Numbered from the stretch's first letter, positions 22,192 through 34,485 are shown. The stretch: DNA of 64,000 nucleotides from Podospora pseudocomata (GCF_035222375.1 NC_085888.1:124001-188000), one strand, 5' to 3'. Numbers and translations are program-made. Notes: generated from the sequence alone by a model not told the origin.

Positions 22192-24726
22192 ATGGAAGAG
22201 CAGGCCCAGCGCTCGGGATCCGATGCCAGACGACGAAAAGTCCGAAAGGGAACGCACAGTTGTTGGGAGTGTAAGTCCGCACAATCTCTCTTTTCGCATC
22301 TTACCTCCCGATCCGACGTGCATATGATAGCGGCCGCGACCGACCCGACATGCTGGTAACACGCCCAGGGTTCACAACCTGATTAGCTCCAACGGCTTTC
22401 TCGCAGGCCATTGGTAGCAAGGCGCTGACATGTATTTGCAGGTCGACGACGAAAGATACGATGCCAGTTTGGAAAGCAAGACGACACCGTGTGCTTGCCC
22501 TGCCAGGCACGCGGCAGCGTCTGTCGAAGTCAAGAATTCGTCGATGCTCAACCGCCACAGCTACCTGACCGCCGCCTTGCCCAGCGCCTAGCCCGTCTCG
22601 AGGACCTTGTCGCCAGAGTTGTTGACCGCGTGATGCCTGAGACTGGATCGGGAACCAGTTCAGCTCAAGACCATTCACAGACCAGTTCACCGACACCGTC
22701 TGATGAAACGTTGATGAGCGATGTGGATGGCCAAGAGACACCCCATCTGGGCCTGGAAGTGATGGAGTCGCCTGTTGGTCATGAGGCCTCAACGGCTATG
22801 CTGCTGGGCATCCAAGGCAGCGTCAACTCTCTACAGCAACCCACGGCGAGGCTTACAATACCATCACGGCGGTCAACAGAAAGTGTATCGAGCAAAGGGC
22901 CAGCTCGCAGACGATACGAAAAGATTTGTCGAGCCCTACATTCCTTGTTTCCGTCCCAACATGACGTTGACGTTCTCGTCAAATCAACGCCTGCACCCTA
23001 CTTCATCATCGCACTGTTCCATAGCTACCAGGACATCGTGGAGGGCCTTTCCGAGACTCCTGAGAACATCGCCACAATCCCGCCCCCGAACGCTCATCCC
23101 ACCGTTTTAGCCAAAGGTTTGATACAGCTGTGCATTTGCATCCAGCAGCAACCCCCAGGAAGCGTGATGTCACAGGAGAGACAGAAACATTTCAACCCCT
23201 ACAGATTGATGAACGGCATCGTCTCGAAAGTTTCGCAGCTGGTTACTTCCAATGATGACCTTGTTGGGACAGCTGAAGGGCTCCAGTGTCTTATTATTCT
23301 CGGACACTGGCATAGCAATGCAGGAAACATCCGCAAAGCCTGGCTCATCTTTCGAAAGGCACTTTCTCTCGCTACCATGATGGGGTTGAGTCGTAATGGT
23401 ACGCAAGCCCTCAGGTTTGCGGATCTGACAACCAACGAGGCCACACGCCCATCACCGATGGCTTTATGGTACTGCATCAACGCAGCTGATCGAAGTTTGT
23501 CTCTTATGCTTGGGCTTCCCGCGGGCAGTCCGGACAACACGTTCGCGAGCGAAGAGGCAATGCTCAGGGATAGCCCACGAGAACGTTACAGCAAGATTCA
23601 CACCGTCATTGCGAAGCGGATACTCGACCACAACCTCTCGCTAGTGTCCGATTTCATGAACCAGAAGGCGGCGGTTTCATACCAGCAGATTGATCACGAG
23701 CTCGAGCACGCGGCCAAGATCATGCCTTCTGACTGGTGGTTCGTTCCCACATTGCCATCAGAATGGCAGGCAGACTGGGAACAGGCTAAAGCGGCCATCT
23801 GCCATCTCGTTCTCCAGATCAACCACTTCAACCTTTCGCTCATCCTCCACCTGCCCTACATCATACACAGCATATCAACTGGAGCCCCTGTTGGCGATGA
23901 CCACAAGCCCTCCCTCGGCCGCGCCCGCCAAATCCTGCAACGCTACATGGCCTACCAAAGCATCTCCCAATCCCACCAGACCTGGACGTGTTATCAAGTG
24001 TCCTACGCAGCCCTCATGGCCTCCACAGCCCTCTGTCTATTCACCCTGACCAACCAGACCAGCGAAGCGGACATCAAGCTCGTCAGCCTCACTCTGTCAA
24101 AAATGCAGCACCTTGCCCTACTCCAACCCCATAACAGGCTATCCCAGTCATCTGTCACCCTCATATCCCAACTCCTCGACATGATCGACTCGGGAATCAA
24201 GCAACCCCTCAACCTCAACCTCAACCTCCCCTTCTTCGGCCTCATCAACATCAACAACGCCCGCACATCCCCTCCACCGACCATGTCACCGCCATCACAG
24301 CAAGCAGCAAAAAGAAGTGTCAGCTCCTCTGCCCACTCACCACACATGATCCCCGTGCCAGCTGCCTCCCCCGGGCCGCCAGGCGGCAGCCTCTCGCCCC
24401 ATCCACACCCACCACGAGGAAGGCAAAGAAATGTCACTGTCCCGATTGGGTTTCACACATCGCTGACAGATCCTTCCCTTCAGGGCCATGGGAACGCACA
24501 CCAGAGTCCCATCTCTGGTCATGGGGGAGGGGATGGGTATCACAATTTGCATCACGGGATGGGGTTTGATGCTCACCAACATCAGCAGCAGCAGACGCAG
24601 CAGCAACACTCTGATAATGATAGAAGTAGTAGTTTGGGAGAGATTCCAATGGGATCAGGAGGGGAGGATTGGGTGTTTACTGGTATGGAGTCGGGTTATT
24701 GGGGTTTAATGAACCAGGGGTTGTGA
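22192..24726 (+). CDS. Zn2Cys6 fungal transcription factor
   Basis: Two exons, 22192-22270 and 22442-24726, give 787 residues; the intron falls inside the Cys27 codon of the zinc cluster, a frequent position. The cluster has Cys24, 27, 34, 44, 47 and 54 (CxxC-x6-C-x9-CxxC-x6-C) with a basic CRRRKIRC core that would contact DNA. A short coiled segment (LAQRLARLEDLVARVV) may mediate dimerisation. The middle region carries the fungal transcription-factor homology domain, including ALWYCINAADRSLSLMLGLP near residues 415-435. The C-terminus is low-complexity: Asn/Leu repeats, Pro/Ser, His and Gln tracts, probably an activation region. It converges on the HET gene. Target unknown; the long 5' region suggests complex control. 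Confidence 0.9.
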
Positions 24727-24922
24727 GTTGATTTGGGATGTAGCATATACATACCTAGGTGCGTTTGGGTGATAGAAATTATAGATAGGAATCAGAGGGT
24801 GTCGAAATTTGGATACCTTATAGAAAGAACGAACAAGATACATTCCCCTCACCCACTTCGGCTTCATATTGGCCAAAGGGCTTGGGTTGTGGACAAAGGT
24901 GGTAAGGTAAGACTTTGCTGTC

Positions 24923-27520
24923 CTACGCCAGAACGACTCTTTGTCGCTCCCAAGCAATGTTTTCCATCGCCATGTCTGAGTCGGCGGACCACACACCGAT
25001 TCGCTCAAATATATATGTGCCAACATCGTCCTTACCCTTGATTACCAGCCCATAGCTCCGTACCTCGTCTTCAAAGAATACTTTGACCAAATGAATCACA
25101 AAGACTTCTTGTAGACCGTTTTCCATCTCATCCAACTTCCAATCGGGAACCCATTTCAACATCGTGGCACTTTTAGTACTCGTGCCAGTCAGCCGAATTC
25201 CTTCTCCGTCCGCCAGACTTCCCCTAGCAACCGGTCCACTGACGGTCAGGGTCCCATTATCCACCAAACTCCTTGCCTCCGACACAAGCTTCCCATTCCG
25301 CCACACCTCCACATTTTCCACGCCTGTGCAAAAGACAAGGTCATGCTCTTTGGAGTTGATCTTATCCAAGATCCCCCTCGGCAGAAACCCAATCCTACCA
25401 CTGACCGACGCCCAAGACCAAGACGGCGCACAATACATCTCCTGCCTCTCCTCTACCTCCTTCACAACCCACAACAGCCCTAGAGCCAACAGCTCCGAGT
25501 CCCACAACCCAGCCAGATAACCCACCTTTCCTCTTTGCTGCACCAGCTCCGCCACTCCCGCTAACGCGACCAATCGATCTGTCTGCCTCGTCAGCTGCCC
25601 CTTGCTATAAACACTCACAATCTCATACCACCTCTTCCAAAACTCGACCTTCTCCCCAAACCTCTGCGTCTCCACCGGCCCCAACCTCTGCAGCACATCC
25701 AACGCCCCTCTTATCCCTCTCACCGCTCTCCTCTCCTGGGGAGTATGCCCCTCCCCATTGATGTTGTGCTGCCCCGTCAACGACCGAATCGCCTCGATCC
25801 AGTTGACCAACCTCCCATCCTGCACCATGTACGGCGTGCTGTCATACCCCACCCCGTTCACGTGCAGTTCGGACGCCTGGAGAGTGTTGCACTCAAACAG
25901 CACCACATCCTCGCAAAAGTGTATCACCCTCCTCGCCAGCAACCTCTCCTGGAAAGCCCACGCGCGGTTGGTGAGCGGCGATTGCTCCACCCTCCAGTAA
26001 AAGAGCGCTCTCAGCGGCGGCGGGTTGGAGACAAAACACCTCCTTTTTTCGGAGGTCATGATGTTCTGCTCGACCCACGAGAGCGATCGGTCTCGGAAGC
26101 AACCGCCGGTCGAATCGGACGATGCTGTCGCGGCGAGGACGCAGTGGGCGTGGGTGAAGACTTGGCCCATGGTGGGGGACTCGGCCGCCCAGTCGGCGGG
26201 GGAGTCTTGTATGATGCAGAGGGAGTCGATCCAGAGGTAGCAGATGCCTAGCCGGCGGGTGGTGGCAATGGCGTGGCGGAAGTTGAGGGGGAGGGTGTCC
26301 TCGGTGATGTAGTTCTTCATGAACCTGTGCCTGGAGGTGGTGAGCTTGCAGGCGATGTTGCCGCCCCAGCAGTGGGAGAGGGCGACGTATTCGCCTGCGC
26401 CGTCCTTGAGGTCGATCAGGAAGTCCATGTCGGATTTGGTGTCGATGAGGCGGAGTTTGGGGTTCTTGACCGTGCCGACGGCGATGAGGCGGGTTGGTCG
26501 GAATGGAGGGGTGTTGTGGGGGAGCTGGCAGGCTTTATGGCTGGAACAGTCCTTCAGCCAGGTTGTGATGGTCTTAACCGTAGCATCTGAGCCGGTGAAC
26601 CTGGGGATTTTCTGCTCGGCCGTTAGGAGTCCCTCTGACACTTGTAGACCCAGCTCCTTCTTGGCGCCACCCGCCTCGAGGGAGACGGCCAGGGTCGGCC
26701 CTTGTTCTGACCAAAGGGGGTTCCTGACAAACTCAAGCTTCAGCTTGACACCTCCCGCTTCGAGATCACGTTCCCCATAGCGAGTATTCACGGTACCGTA
26801 GCCCCTGATGAGCATAGGTGCCCCCGTTTCCTCCTCATCTGCCAATCGCTGACTCAACAAAGCCTCACAGAGACTACACCCGCTATCCTCCATCTCCTGG
26901 ATCCTGTCGCACAGCAGGTGACGCTCCTCTGCTCTCGTAAACATGGCCCATGTCCCAGACAAAAGGCCAGACTGACCGACAACCTCTTTGCACCGCTCGC
27001 AAAGTCTGACGTCCCCAAACCGATGCTTGCTCCGGAACCTGGGCCACCGAGTCACATATCTCCCCCCAGAAAGACGGTACACGATACTCGGAAAGTTGCG
27101 TATCGGTCGAAGCACAAAGTGGCACCCGAGCGACCACGCAAACCCCAAGATGAAGTAAGCCATCACGCCATACAAGACGGCCGCGAACGCGAACGCCAAG
27201 ATCATCGCCGGAGCCAGCGAAATGCATATGATGAACTGCACCCTGGTATCGACATCCGCATGCGACAGTGCGGCGAAGATGACGGCGCCAATCAGGCTGG
27301 GAATGAAATAGATGACAAAAGCGGGTTCGTCGAACGCGATGAGAATCGCCCAGATGATAAACTCGACGGCGAGAAAGCTTGACCCGATGTCCTCTTCCCC
27401 TGGCGTCGGAAAGTACCTGAAGTAGAGGTATGTGACAAGTACGATGGGTAAACCGCAGAGGAATGTTTTGCCCATGTTCTTGGGCGGAGGGCGGCGCGTC
27501 CGGCCATATCGTCGTGGCAT
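24923..27520 (-). CDS. HET-domain protein with N-terminal transmembrane segments
   Basis: Single exon, 865 residues. Residues about 18-137 hold four or five hydrophobic segments (for example LPIVLVTYLYF, FIIWAILIAF, MILAFAFAAVLYGVMAYFIL), predicting a membrane anchor. A Cys-rich stretch (LCERCKEV, then CSLCEALL at residues 174-220) follows. The HET domain begins near residue 377 with YVALSHCWGG and continues through LPLNFRHAI, LGICYLWIDSLCIIQDS and a WAAESPTMGQVF segment; these are the three hallmark blocks. HET proteins trigger cell death when unlike strains fuse, and many act in innate-like recognition; most are predicted soluble. The C-terminal part has the usual AWxFQERLLARRVIHF signature of the family. 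The partner and allelic status are unknown. Confidence 0.9.
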   Translation of the reverse strand: MPRRYGRTRRPPPKNMGKTFLCGLPIVLVTYLYFRYFPTPGEEDIGSSFLAVEFIIWAILIAFDEPAFVIYFIPSLIGAVIFAALSHADVDTRVQFIICISLAPAMILAFAFAAVLYGVMAYFILGFAWSLGCHFVLRPIRNFPSIVYRLSGGRYVTRWPRFRSKHRFGDVRLCERCKEVVGQSGLLSGTWAMFTRAEERHLLCDRIQEMEDSGCSLCEALLSQRLADEEETGAPMLIRGYGTVNTRYGERDLEAGGVKLKLEFVRNPLWSEQGPTLAVSLEAGGAKKELGLQVSEGLLTAEQKIPRFTGSDATVKTITTWLKDCSSHKACQLPHNTPPFRPTRLIAVGTVKNPKLRLIDTKSDMDFLIDLKDGAGEYVALSHCWGGNIACKLTTSRHRFMKNYITEDTLPLNFRHAIATTRRLGICYLWIDSLCIIQDSPADWAAESPTMGQVFTHAHCVLAATASSDSTGGCFRDRSLSWVEQNIMTSEKRRCFVSNPPPLRALFYWRVEQSPLTNRAWAFQERLLARRVIHFCEDVVLFECNTLQASELHVNGVGYDSTPYMVQDGRLVNWIEAIRSLTGQHNINGEGHTPQERRAVRGIRGALDVLQRLGPVETQRFGEKVEFWKRWYEIVSVYSKGQLTRQTDRLVALAGVAELVQQRGKVGYLAGLWDSELLALGLLWVVKEVEERQEMYCAPSWSWASVSGRIGFLPRGILDKINSKEHDLVFCTGVENVEVWRNGKLVSEARSLVDNGTLTVSGPVARGSLADGEGIRLTGTSTKSATMLKWVPDWKLDEMENGLQEVFVIHLVKVFFEDEVRSYGLVIKGKDDVGTYIFERIGVWSADSDMAMENIAWERQRVVLA

Positions 27521-28520
27521 GTTGGCGGCTCACAGTATTGTGGAAGCTAGTAGTGCAACACCATGGGCTTCCGCTTGATCGTGTTGTTCGTTTGACGTGT
27601 GTCTACGCTTAGTATATCAACGAGACCCTTGATGCGAAGGAGGTGGCGTTTTGCGGCTGAGTTGGATGTCAACCCCCAGACTAGCCCAAAAGGGAAGCAT
27701 TGCGACATATTATCGGTTTCGATTTACTCCAATCACAGAGTTCCTGCGATGTTGTGCCCTGTGAAACCCAGAAGCACGGGGCTCGAACGCACATTAAAAC
27801 CTGAAACTTGGGAATTCCAGCTTGGAGAGCCAGTTATCTCAGTTTATAGTGGTCCTGGCCACCCAACCTCCCAGCTTCCTTCGTCTTTCCGACCTATACC
27901 CCTAACCGTACATTATAAGCAGTTACGTTACTGCTACTTACCTATTACTCTCCCAACGCCAACCCCAAGATGTGCAAAACGTTCGGCTCGCTCTCAATCG
28001 CAACAGGATTCGTAGGAATATACCCATCGGTCATTCAGTTCCTAGTCAGACCGTCAAGACTATCCCTCCCGTCAGTCAGTGACCCTGCCCTCAATGTGAT
28101 GATCAAATCGGGAGAGTGGCGGTGCAGGTCAGAGGTGACCTCTAGGATGCCAGGCCAGCGGACGTGTTGGCGTATGCCGACGATTTGTCTTGGCCTAGGG
28201 CGTCGATGACGCTGATGGCGATGGGGTGGGAGACAATGAGGTAGATGCGGGAGGCGGCGAAAGTGTTGCTTGTATGGTGGGAGTTGTGTGGGTGTTTTGT
28301 TGGTCTGGTTTTGAGGCCCAAGTGTCACTGGTCATGTATGATGATAGGTAAAGTCTTTATTTCCTGTTTAATTCTCCCACCGCGGGCGCGCACCCCCCCA
28401 CAAGTCAACCCCGCTTGCCCTGAACACTTAGGAAGATAGGTAGTGAATTTGCTGGCATTGTCATTTTCATCTTGTGCCTAGAAGTCTTCACGACAGCCAT
28501 CGACTTCCTCCAAAACCTTT
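27521..28520. other. Intergenic, 1 kb, with a doubtful small frame
   Basis: Upstream of the HET gene. A plus-strand frame at 27970-28209 begins MCKTFGSLSIATGFVGIYP, hydrophobic enough to be a membrane segment, but its second half looks random, so it is not called as a gene. Nothing else was recognised. Confidence 0.45.
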
Positions 28521-28889
28521 TTATTCGGCCGTCAAGTTATTAACTCGTTTCCCATCCTCGGCCTGCCTCTCCCTCACCTCTTCTGTCGACGATGAGCCCT
28601 GATTATCCTGGGATTCCCGCGGCTGCACTTCTTGCCGGCTGGAAGATCGTGACCGCAAGCGCATCTGGTTCAGAACATCCACCTCGGACAGGATCCCAGT
28701 GTGGGGGCTGTCCCACTGGTGATGATGACGGCGGTGATGGTGGTCAGTCGCGGTGGCGCCTTCTTGTTGCTGCCGAGCATGATTTGGGGAAGGAGTAGTG
28801 GATTTCGACTGGGACTGTTGCGATTGGACCTGGGTGGTGAGTTCGGCCTCGGCCACTTGATCGGCCTGGGCTGAGCGGCGGGCTAACAT
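28521..28889 (-). CDS. Small hydrophilic hypothetical protein
   Basis: Open frame of 122 residues if translation starts at MLARRSAQ (28889); an in-frame Met at 29063 would add 58 residues that look less protein-like. Composition is Gln/Ser/Thr-rich with a His-rich patch (DHHHRRHHHQW), then a short ordered-looking SEVDVLNQMRLRSRS and an acidic/basic tail. It resembles small disordered fungal proteins; no family was recognised. The His patch could bind metal, which is inference only. Confidence 0.45.
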   Translation of the reverse strand: MLARRSAQADQVAEAELTTQVQSQQSQSKSTTPSPNHARQQQEGATATDHHHRRHHHQWDSPHTGILSEVDVLNQMRLRSRSSSRQEVQPRESQDNQGSSSTEEVRERQAEDGKRVNNLTAE

Positions 28890-29995
28890 TGTGTTGGTTT
28901 TTGTGTTTTGACGAACTGATATTTCAAGGCTGAATCTTGTGAAGTTTATCAAAGAAATATCCGTGATTAATGACTGCTGTTTGGGAAATATTTGCCCTGG
29001 GAGATTTCTTATCTTTGCGGACTCGGAGCAGTGTTGCGAAAAGGTTTGAGTTCTTGATGGCAAAGACTTGGTATGACATCACCGAGCTTATTCCATCAGG
29101 ATGAAGGGATGCTCCACTTATTGCCATTTTGTGACTGCCGTAGATATGGGCTTGGATGATCGCGATAAGAAGTTTGAAATGATCGGCAATGGACAATTGA
29201 GGGACACGTTTTGCACAGATAGAAGTCTGTTAACTTTGATGATGTTGTCGTGCTTGGCACTCTTGGCTGTGATGTATGTTCTCCAGGTTCACGATGGTTG
29301 CAGCAGTTCAATCTTGCCTTTGCTTTACTTGCAGACTTGGGCTGTGCTATTTAGGTACAGTGGTTGAATGATTATGCAATTTCCAGAAACTGAAAGGTGG
29401 CATAAGATGTTCGTTTGGGGCCGTGTCTACCGCTTACTTGAGTCAATGATGATAGTACCTAAGTGGGAATATAAACTCAAGCTAGAAGGCCTTACACAAG
29501 ATAATGACCGATCTAACGAACCTACCCAGGGAATTGATGCTCTCGGACTTTCTTGTATAGATATGGATTTCTTCACATGATACCTTAGGTAGTCCTATGT
29601 TGTCTAAGCCTAGTACGAATCATCTCCGTTGTTGGAGTTCAACATAGATATGTCCCTTTACCCACCGCGATATCCTGCCCTCGACCTCTTTTTCCAGTTT
29701 GATAATAAAACAGTATGTCAGGTGTCAGCATCGACACTTATGCCATATGTGATATATCCACTCACTGCCATCATACAATCCTCCATGCCAAGCCCACATA
29801 CTGCAATGGCGCAAGGGCCCATCCTATCAGGCAGATAAGCGAATTTGTAAGCACACACGCACTCCATAGGTCTCTTGACCATGTCAGCACACCAACCGTC
29901 CACGCATATTTTCACATCCATACCTGTTCTCAACATCCTTCCACACTTAACACGCCTCTTGATAGCAGGATTTATCGAATATCAGAGACAGCACC
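28890..29995. other. Intergenic, 1.1 kb
   Basis: Relatively AT-rich for this window. Short frames here lack coding character. It should hold the promoters of the small hypothetical gene (leftward) and of the Zn2Cys6 gene at 29996 (rightward). TAGGTA-like motifs occur near 29350, 29455 and 29583. Confidence 0.5.
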
Positions 29996-32257
29996 ATGGA
30001 GACGGTCTCCCAACTGAGCCGCAGAAAGGGTACGCAATTTTCCTCCTCGTTGTCTGTGACCCCTGAAGTGGAACAATCGACTAAGATGGCTTCATAGCCT
30101 GCGACCTCTGCTTCGTCAAAAAGATCAAATGCGACATGATTAAACCTCAGTGCTCCAACTGCAAGCAATACAACACCGAGTGCAAAACAACAGCAGTGCG
30201 TCGTCGGATTGGCCGGCCGAAAGTAGCGAGGCACGACACCAACGCCAGCGCAGAGACAGACTCACCCGATGAGCACGAAGCAGCTGCGTCAAAGGTGGAC
30301 AGGTGAGCTTCTTGGTGATTGATTGAGGAAGGCCACGAGCGATGCTGATGCCATGCAGCGAGCATAGCGCCAAAATCCAGGGCCTGGAGTCACGTCTCGC
30401 CCGCATTGAGGAGCAGCTACAACAAGTCCTAAGTGTTGCCTCGGCCGCCCTCGCCAGCGCAAATCGAATTCCCGAGTCGAGGGTTATAACCATGTCCAGC
30501 GGCGAGGAGAGCGACTTCGACAACGCCGTCAGGGTGCGCAACACCCTTCCTATGCCCGGCTCGTCAACCGATACATCCGGCCCCAGTGCAGGCTCGACCG
30601 CAACCTCCAGCCCAAGCGAATCCGTCATCCGCGCCTCCTCACCTAACCTGCCCCCACTAGAAGAAATTCTCCCCATCATCAACACGTACTTTTCCCAGAT
30701 CAACCACGCCATCCCGTTGTTCAGCCAAGCTGAATTCATGCGCATGTTACATGACTGGTACACCCATCCCGCCCGCAGGACTTGGGCGGCATGGGCGGCT
30801 GTCAACATTGTGTTGGCTCTTGGGTCATGGATCCCCACTACGCCGATCCAAGATATGAACTTTGCCGAGGCAGAGACGGCTTTCAAGGGATACATGAACA
30901 ACGCCCAATCCGTCCTTGCCGAGCTGGTTACGCGCGAGCAAGATCTGCTGGGCCTTCAGACGTTGCTTGGACTCGTGATCCTCTACCAGACCATGGCAAA
31001 CTCCAAGCAAGGAGCTGTGCTGATAGGTGCTGCTGTTCGGCTTGTCCATCGGCTGCAGATGCAAAGTAGGAACAACATCGAGGTGTCGTACCCGCAAGAG
31101 CAAGGACTGCACAGGTGTCGTTTGTTTTGGATTGCCTACATGCTTGACAAGGAGATCTCGTTGAAGCATCACACGCCGTCGATACAATTGGATGCTGATA
31201 TCGACCAGGACCTTCCGTCAAGCGATCCGGCAGACGGGGTGGGCGACATATACACGGGCGACGGTCTAGTGCGGGTGAATTACTTCCGTCTGCGCGTTCG
31301 CTTGGCGCATATTCAAGGCCGAACATATGACATGCTGTACTCCACGCGGAGCAGCAAGATATCTATGGCCGAGAGACAAGCGCGCGTGATTAGACTGACA
31401 TATCTGCTGGAAAACTGGAGGTCAAACATCCCGGCCGAGATGCTACCTGATGCCATCAACAGTCGCCTGGGTCGGATGGAACGCATCCTCATGTCTGCGC
31501 TATATGGGTCATTTGTTGGTTGTATGGTCATGGTGCATGGAATCTGGAGCCAGCAGGCTGCTTGGATGAAGATCATCTCGGACCGCAGCCTGATGGCGCT
31601 GCAGATGGGCAGGACCGACGAACGGAAGTCCTGCATTAACCAACAGCCCCCGCTGCCGTCGGCTTGGAAGAGATGTGTCCAGCTCAGCAGGGAATTTTCC
31701 CGAGCCCTGATGCAATTGCCCGAGAGTGATGTTAATATCTGGTAAGTGCCGCGGTACTTGTGAGGATCATTCCAGCTGACCAGATCATCAGGGCCAATTT
31801 GGCGGCATTGCTGTCGTGCCTGGTCATTATCTTGACCAACATGTTCCAGTCCCCCGGACACGAGGACTTGGAAGAAGACAGGCAGATCACCCAATGGCTG
31901 GTTCGGATGTTGAACAAAGTAAAAGACTTGTCTGTCACAGTGCCGCTCACCCAAATGCACGTTGTCGTTGCCGATCTAGAACGGCGTGCTGAGGCGGCAG
32001 TCGCAACGGCTCAGATGAAGCGACAGGCGCTTCAGGAACGACTGCTCATGATGTCTGGCCAAGCGAGTTGGGGCCAGGAAATCGCCCAGCCTGAGCATGG
32101 CGATGATGAGAATGTCGAGCAACCATTGTTTTGGGATACCGAAGCAGTCGACTTTGGGGCACTGGATATGAGCAATGGTCTGGGGGGGCAGACGATTGTC
32201 GATTGGCTAGATAGCCAATATCCACAGGGGATGGATCTGGGAGAGGCCATTTCCTAA
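29996..32257 (+). CDS. Zn2Cys6 fungal transcription factor with fungal_trans domain
   Basis: Four exons, 29996-30029, 30098-30302, 30359-31741 and 31792-32257, give 695 residues. The first intron sits just before the cluster. Cys13, 16, 23, 30, 33 and 40 form a textbook CxxC-x6-C-x6-CxxC-x6-C with CFVKKIKC as basic core. A basic RRRIGRPKVAR linker resembles an AT-hook. A coiled segment (KIQGLESRLARIEEQLQQVL) would allow dimerisation. The central domain matches the fungal-specific transcription factor domain, with FSQINHAIPLFSQAEF and RLFWIAYMLDKEISL as landmarks. A 5-10 residue acidic/hydrophobic C-terminal region could activate. No neighbouring biosynthetic cluster points to a target. Confidence 0.92.
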
Positions 32258-32658
32258 ACGTGTTAATGAATGATTGACATGAAATTGCAACTGGACCTGT
32301 CCCCAAGATCGATGACCTCTCTTGGCAAAGGGACGGCTCGCAGTGTCCACAGTCAAATCCCGGATCCACAATGACGACACCTCTTGTCGACCTTCATCCA
32401 ATCATAATTCATAGATAACCTTATCAATTCTTGATTGACCAATGGGAGAGCTCCCGAATGCTGCTTACTGCCCCTCTGTGCCCCCCCACCCCCCAACCAA
32501 TATGCCCCTCCCCCCCGAGCTGTCCGCAGCTGCTGCATGACAACGGGCCATTCCCCTCACCTCCCACGCCTCCATCCCATATTCGTCTTCGTGCCATTGA
32601 CGTGCTTCATCTTCTCTCCTGCGCCTGTCCCGCCTGATACCCTGCTTATAAATCACCC
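32258..32658. other. Intergenic, promoter of the AIF-like gene
   Basis: C-rich strand with long pyrimidine tracts (about 32470-32520 CCCCCCCACCCC-type runs), common in promoters of highly expressed fungal genes. No separate gene was seen. Confidence 0.5.
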
Positions 32659-34485
32659 TTGATGAGAGTTCTGTCGCGCCTTGTTCGCAATCGCAACACC
32701 CAAATAACAGCATCGGGCCTGCCCCTCCACGTCCGACCGTTTGTTCCACGATTCTTTGCAACATCCATAACGACCAGAATGGCTCAGGAATACAAGCTCA
32801 AGGGCGTCACGTCCCTGGATCTCAAGCCAGGTGACAAGCAAGAAGTGGAGGTCGAGGGTCTCGATGCCAAGGTTCTCCTCTTGAACGCCGGAGGTGTCGT
32901 CCAAGCCACCGGTCCCAGGTGTACCCACTACGGAGCACCTCTTGTCAAGGGTGTGCTGGGAACAGATGGCAAGCTCACTTGCCCGTGGCACGGTGGTACG
33001 CGTCTTCCCTGCTTGACATGCTCCCATGTCGTGCTGTGCTCTTACTGATCACTGTTCTTCCCAGCCTGCTTCAACGGGAAGACCGGCGACGTCGAAGATG
33101 CCCCCGCCCTCGATGCCCTTCCCATTTTCAAGGCTACCGAGAGAGACGGCGCTGTCTACATCACCGGCGAGGCCGCTACCATCAAAGCCGGCCACCGCAA
33201 GCCCAAGTTCAAGTGCAAGGCCACGGGAGGCGACAAGGTCGTTATTGTTGGAGGTGGATCTGGAACTCTTGGGGCTGTAGAAGGCCTTCGCGAGACGGGG
33301 TACACCGGCCCCATCACAGTCATTAGCAACGAAGGTTACCTGCCCATTGACAGACCAAAGCTCAGCAAGGCTTTGTTGACCGACCTGAACAAGCTCCAGT
33401 GGAGAGACGCCGAGTGGTACAAGGAGGGGGATGTGGATATTGTCCAGGACGAGGTGGCTGGCGTGGACTTTGCCACCAAAACGGTGTCGACCAAATCTGG
33501 CGGCAAGTTTGCCTACAGCAAGCTTATTCTCGCGACGGGCGCCACGCCAAGAGTGCTTCCTCTCCAAGGCTTCAAGGTGCTGGGCAACATCTTCACCCTC
33601 AGAAACGTCCGCGATGCCGAGAACATCAACAGGGCCATTGGGGAGAAGGGCAAGAAGATTGTTATCGTCGGGTCCTCCTTCATCGGCATGGAGTTGGCTG
33701 TGGCCACTTCCAAGGACAATGATGTGACTGTGGTGGGAATGGAACAGGTTCCACTTCAGCGGGTTCTCGGTGAGAAGGTTGGTGGTGCCATCCAAAAGCT
33801 GGTGGAAAGCAAGGGCGTCAAGTTTTACATGTCGGCTGGCGTTGAGAAGGCCGAGCCCTCGGGCTCTGATCCATCCGTGGTCGGGTCAGTTCACCTGAAA
33901 GATGGCACCAAGCTTGACGCTGATCTCGTTATTCTGGGTGTTGGCGTTGTTCCGGCGACTGAGTACCTCAAAGATAACAGCGTTGTCAGGTTGGAGGAGG
34001 ATGGCAGCCTCAAGGTCGACGAGTCGTTCTCCGTGGTGGGTCTCAAGGACGTGTATGCTATTGGAGACATTGCCTCGTTTCCCTACCACGGACCTGCTGG
34101 TGACGGCAAATACGTCCGCATCGAGCACTGGAACGTTGCCCAGCAAGCTGGACGCATTGCGGCTGGACACATCACCAACCCAGCGCGCGCCAACCTCAAG
34201 TCGCAGCCATTCGCCCCCATCTTTTGGAGTGCCCTGGGTGCCCAGATGCGCTATTCCGGCAACACACAGGCCAGCGGGTTTGATGATGTGGTTGTTCAGG
34301 GCAGCTTTGACGAGGGCAAGTGGGTGGCTTACTACACCAAGGGGGAGACTGTCGTGGCCATGGCCAGCATGGGCAAGGACCCAGTCATGGCTCAGTTTGC
34401 GCAGCTGCTGCCGCTGGGCAAGCTGCCGAGCAAGTCCGAGTTGCAAAAGGGGCTCGACTTGCTGAGTCTCGGTCCACCGAATTAG
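32659..34485 (+). CDS. AIF-family oxidoreductase with N-terminal Rieske domain (AIFM3-like)
   Basis: Two exons, 32659-32995 and 33065-34485, give 585 residues. The intron interrupts the Rieske motif. Rieske ligands are Cys88 and His90 (CTHYGAPL) and Cys108 and His111 (CPWHGACF), which would hold a 2Fe-2S cluster. A pyridine-nucleotide-disulphide oxidoreductase fold follows, with the FAD loop VVIVGGGSGTLG near residue 160, LILATGATPR, an NAD loop KIVIVGSSFIGME and the late FAD motif DVYAIGDIAS. Human AIFM3 has the same layout. The first 40 residues are Arg/Ser-rich without acids, a likely mitochondrial presequence; Met41 (MAQEYKLKG) could give a cytosolic form. Likely an NAD(P)H-dependent flavoprotein linked to redox or cell-death signalling. 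Confidence 0.92.

Noticed and set aside
25745-26590. Plus-strand frames inside the HET gene
   Set aside because: Shadows; the HET motifs lie on the minus strand.
27970-28209. Small hydrophobic ORF as a gene
   Set aside because: Only the first 25 residues look like a membrane segment; no intron or family supports the rest.
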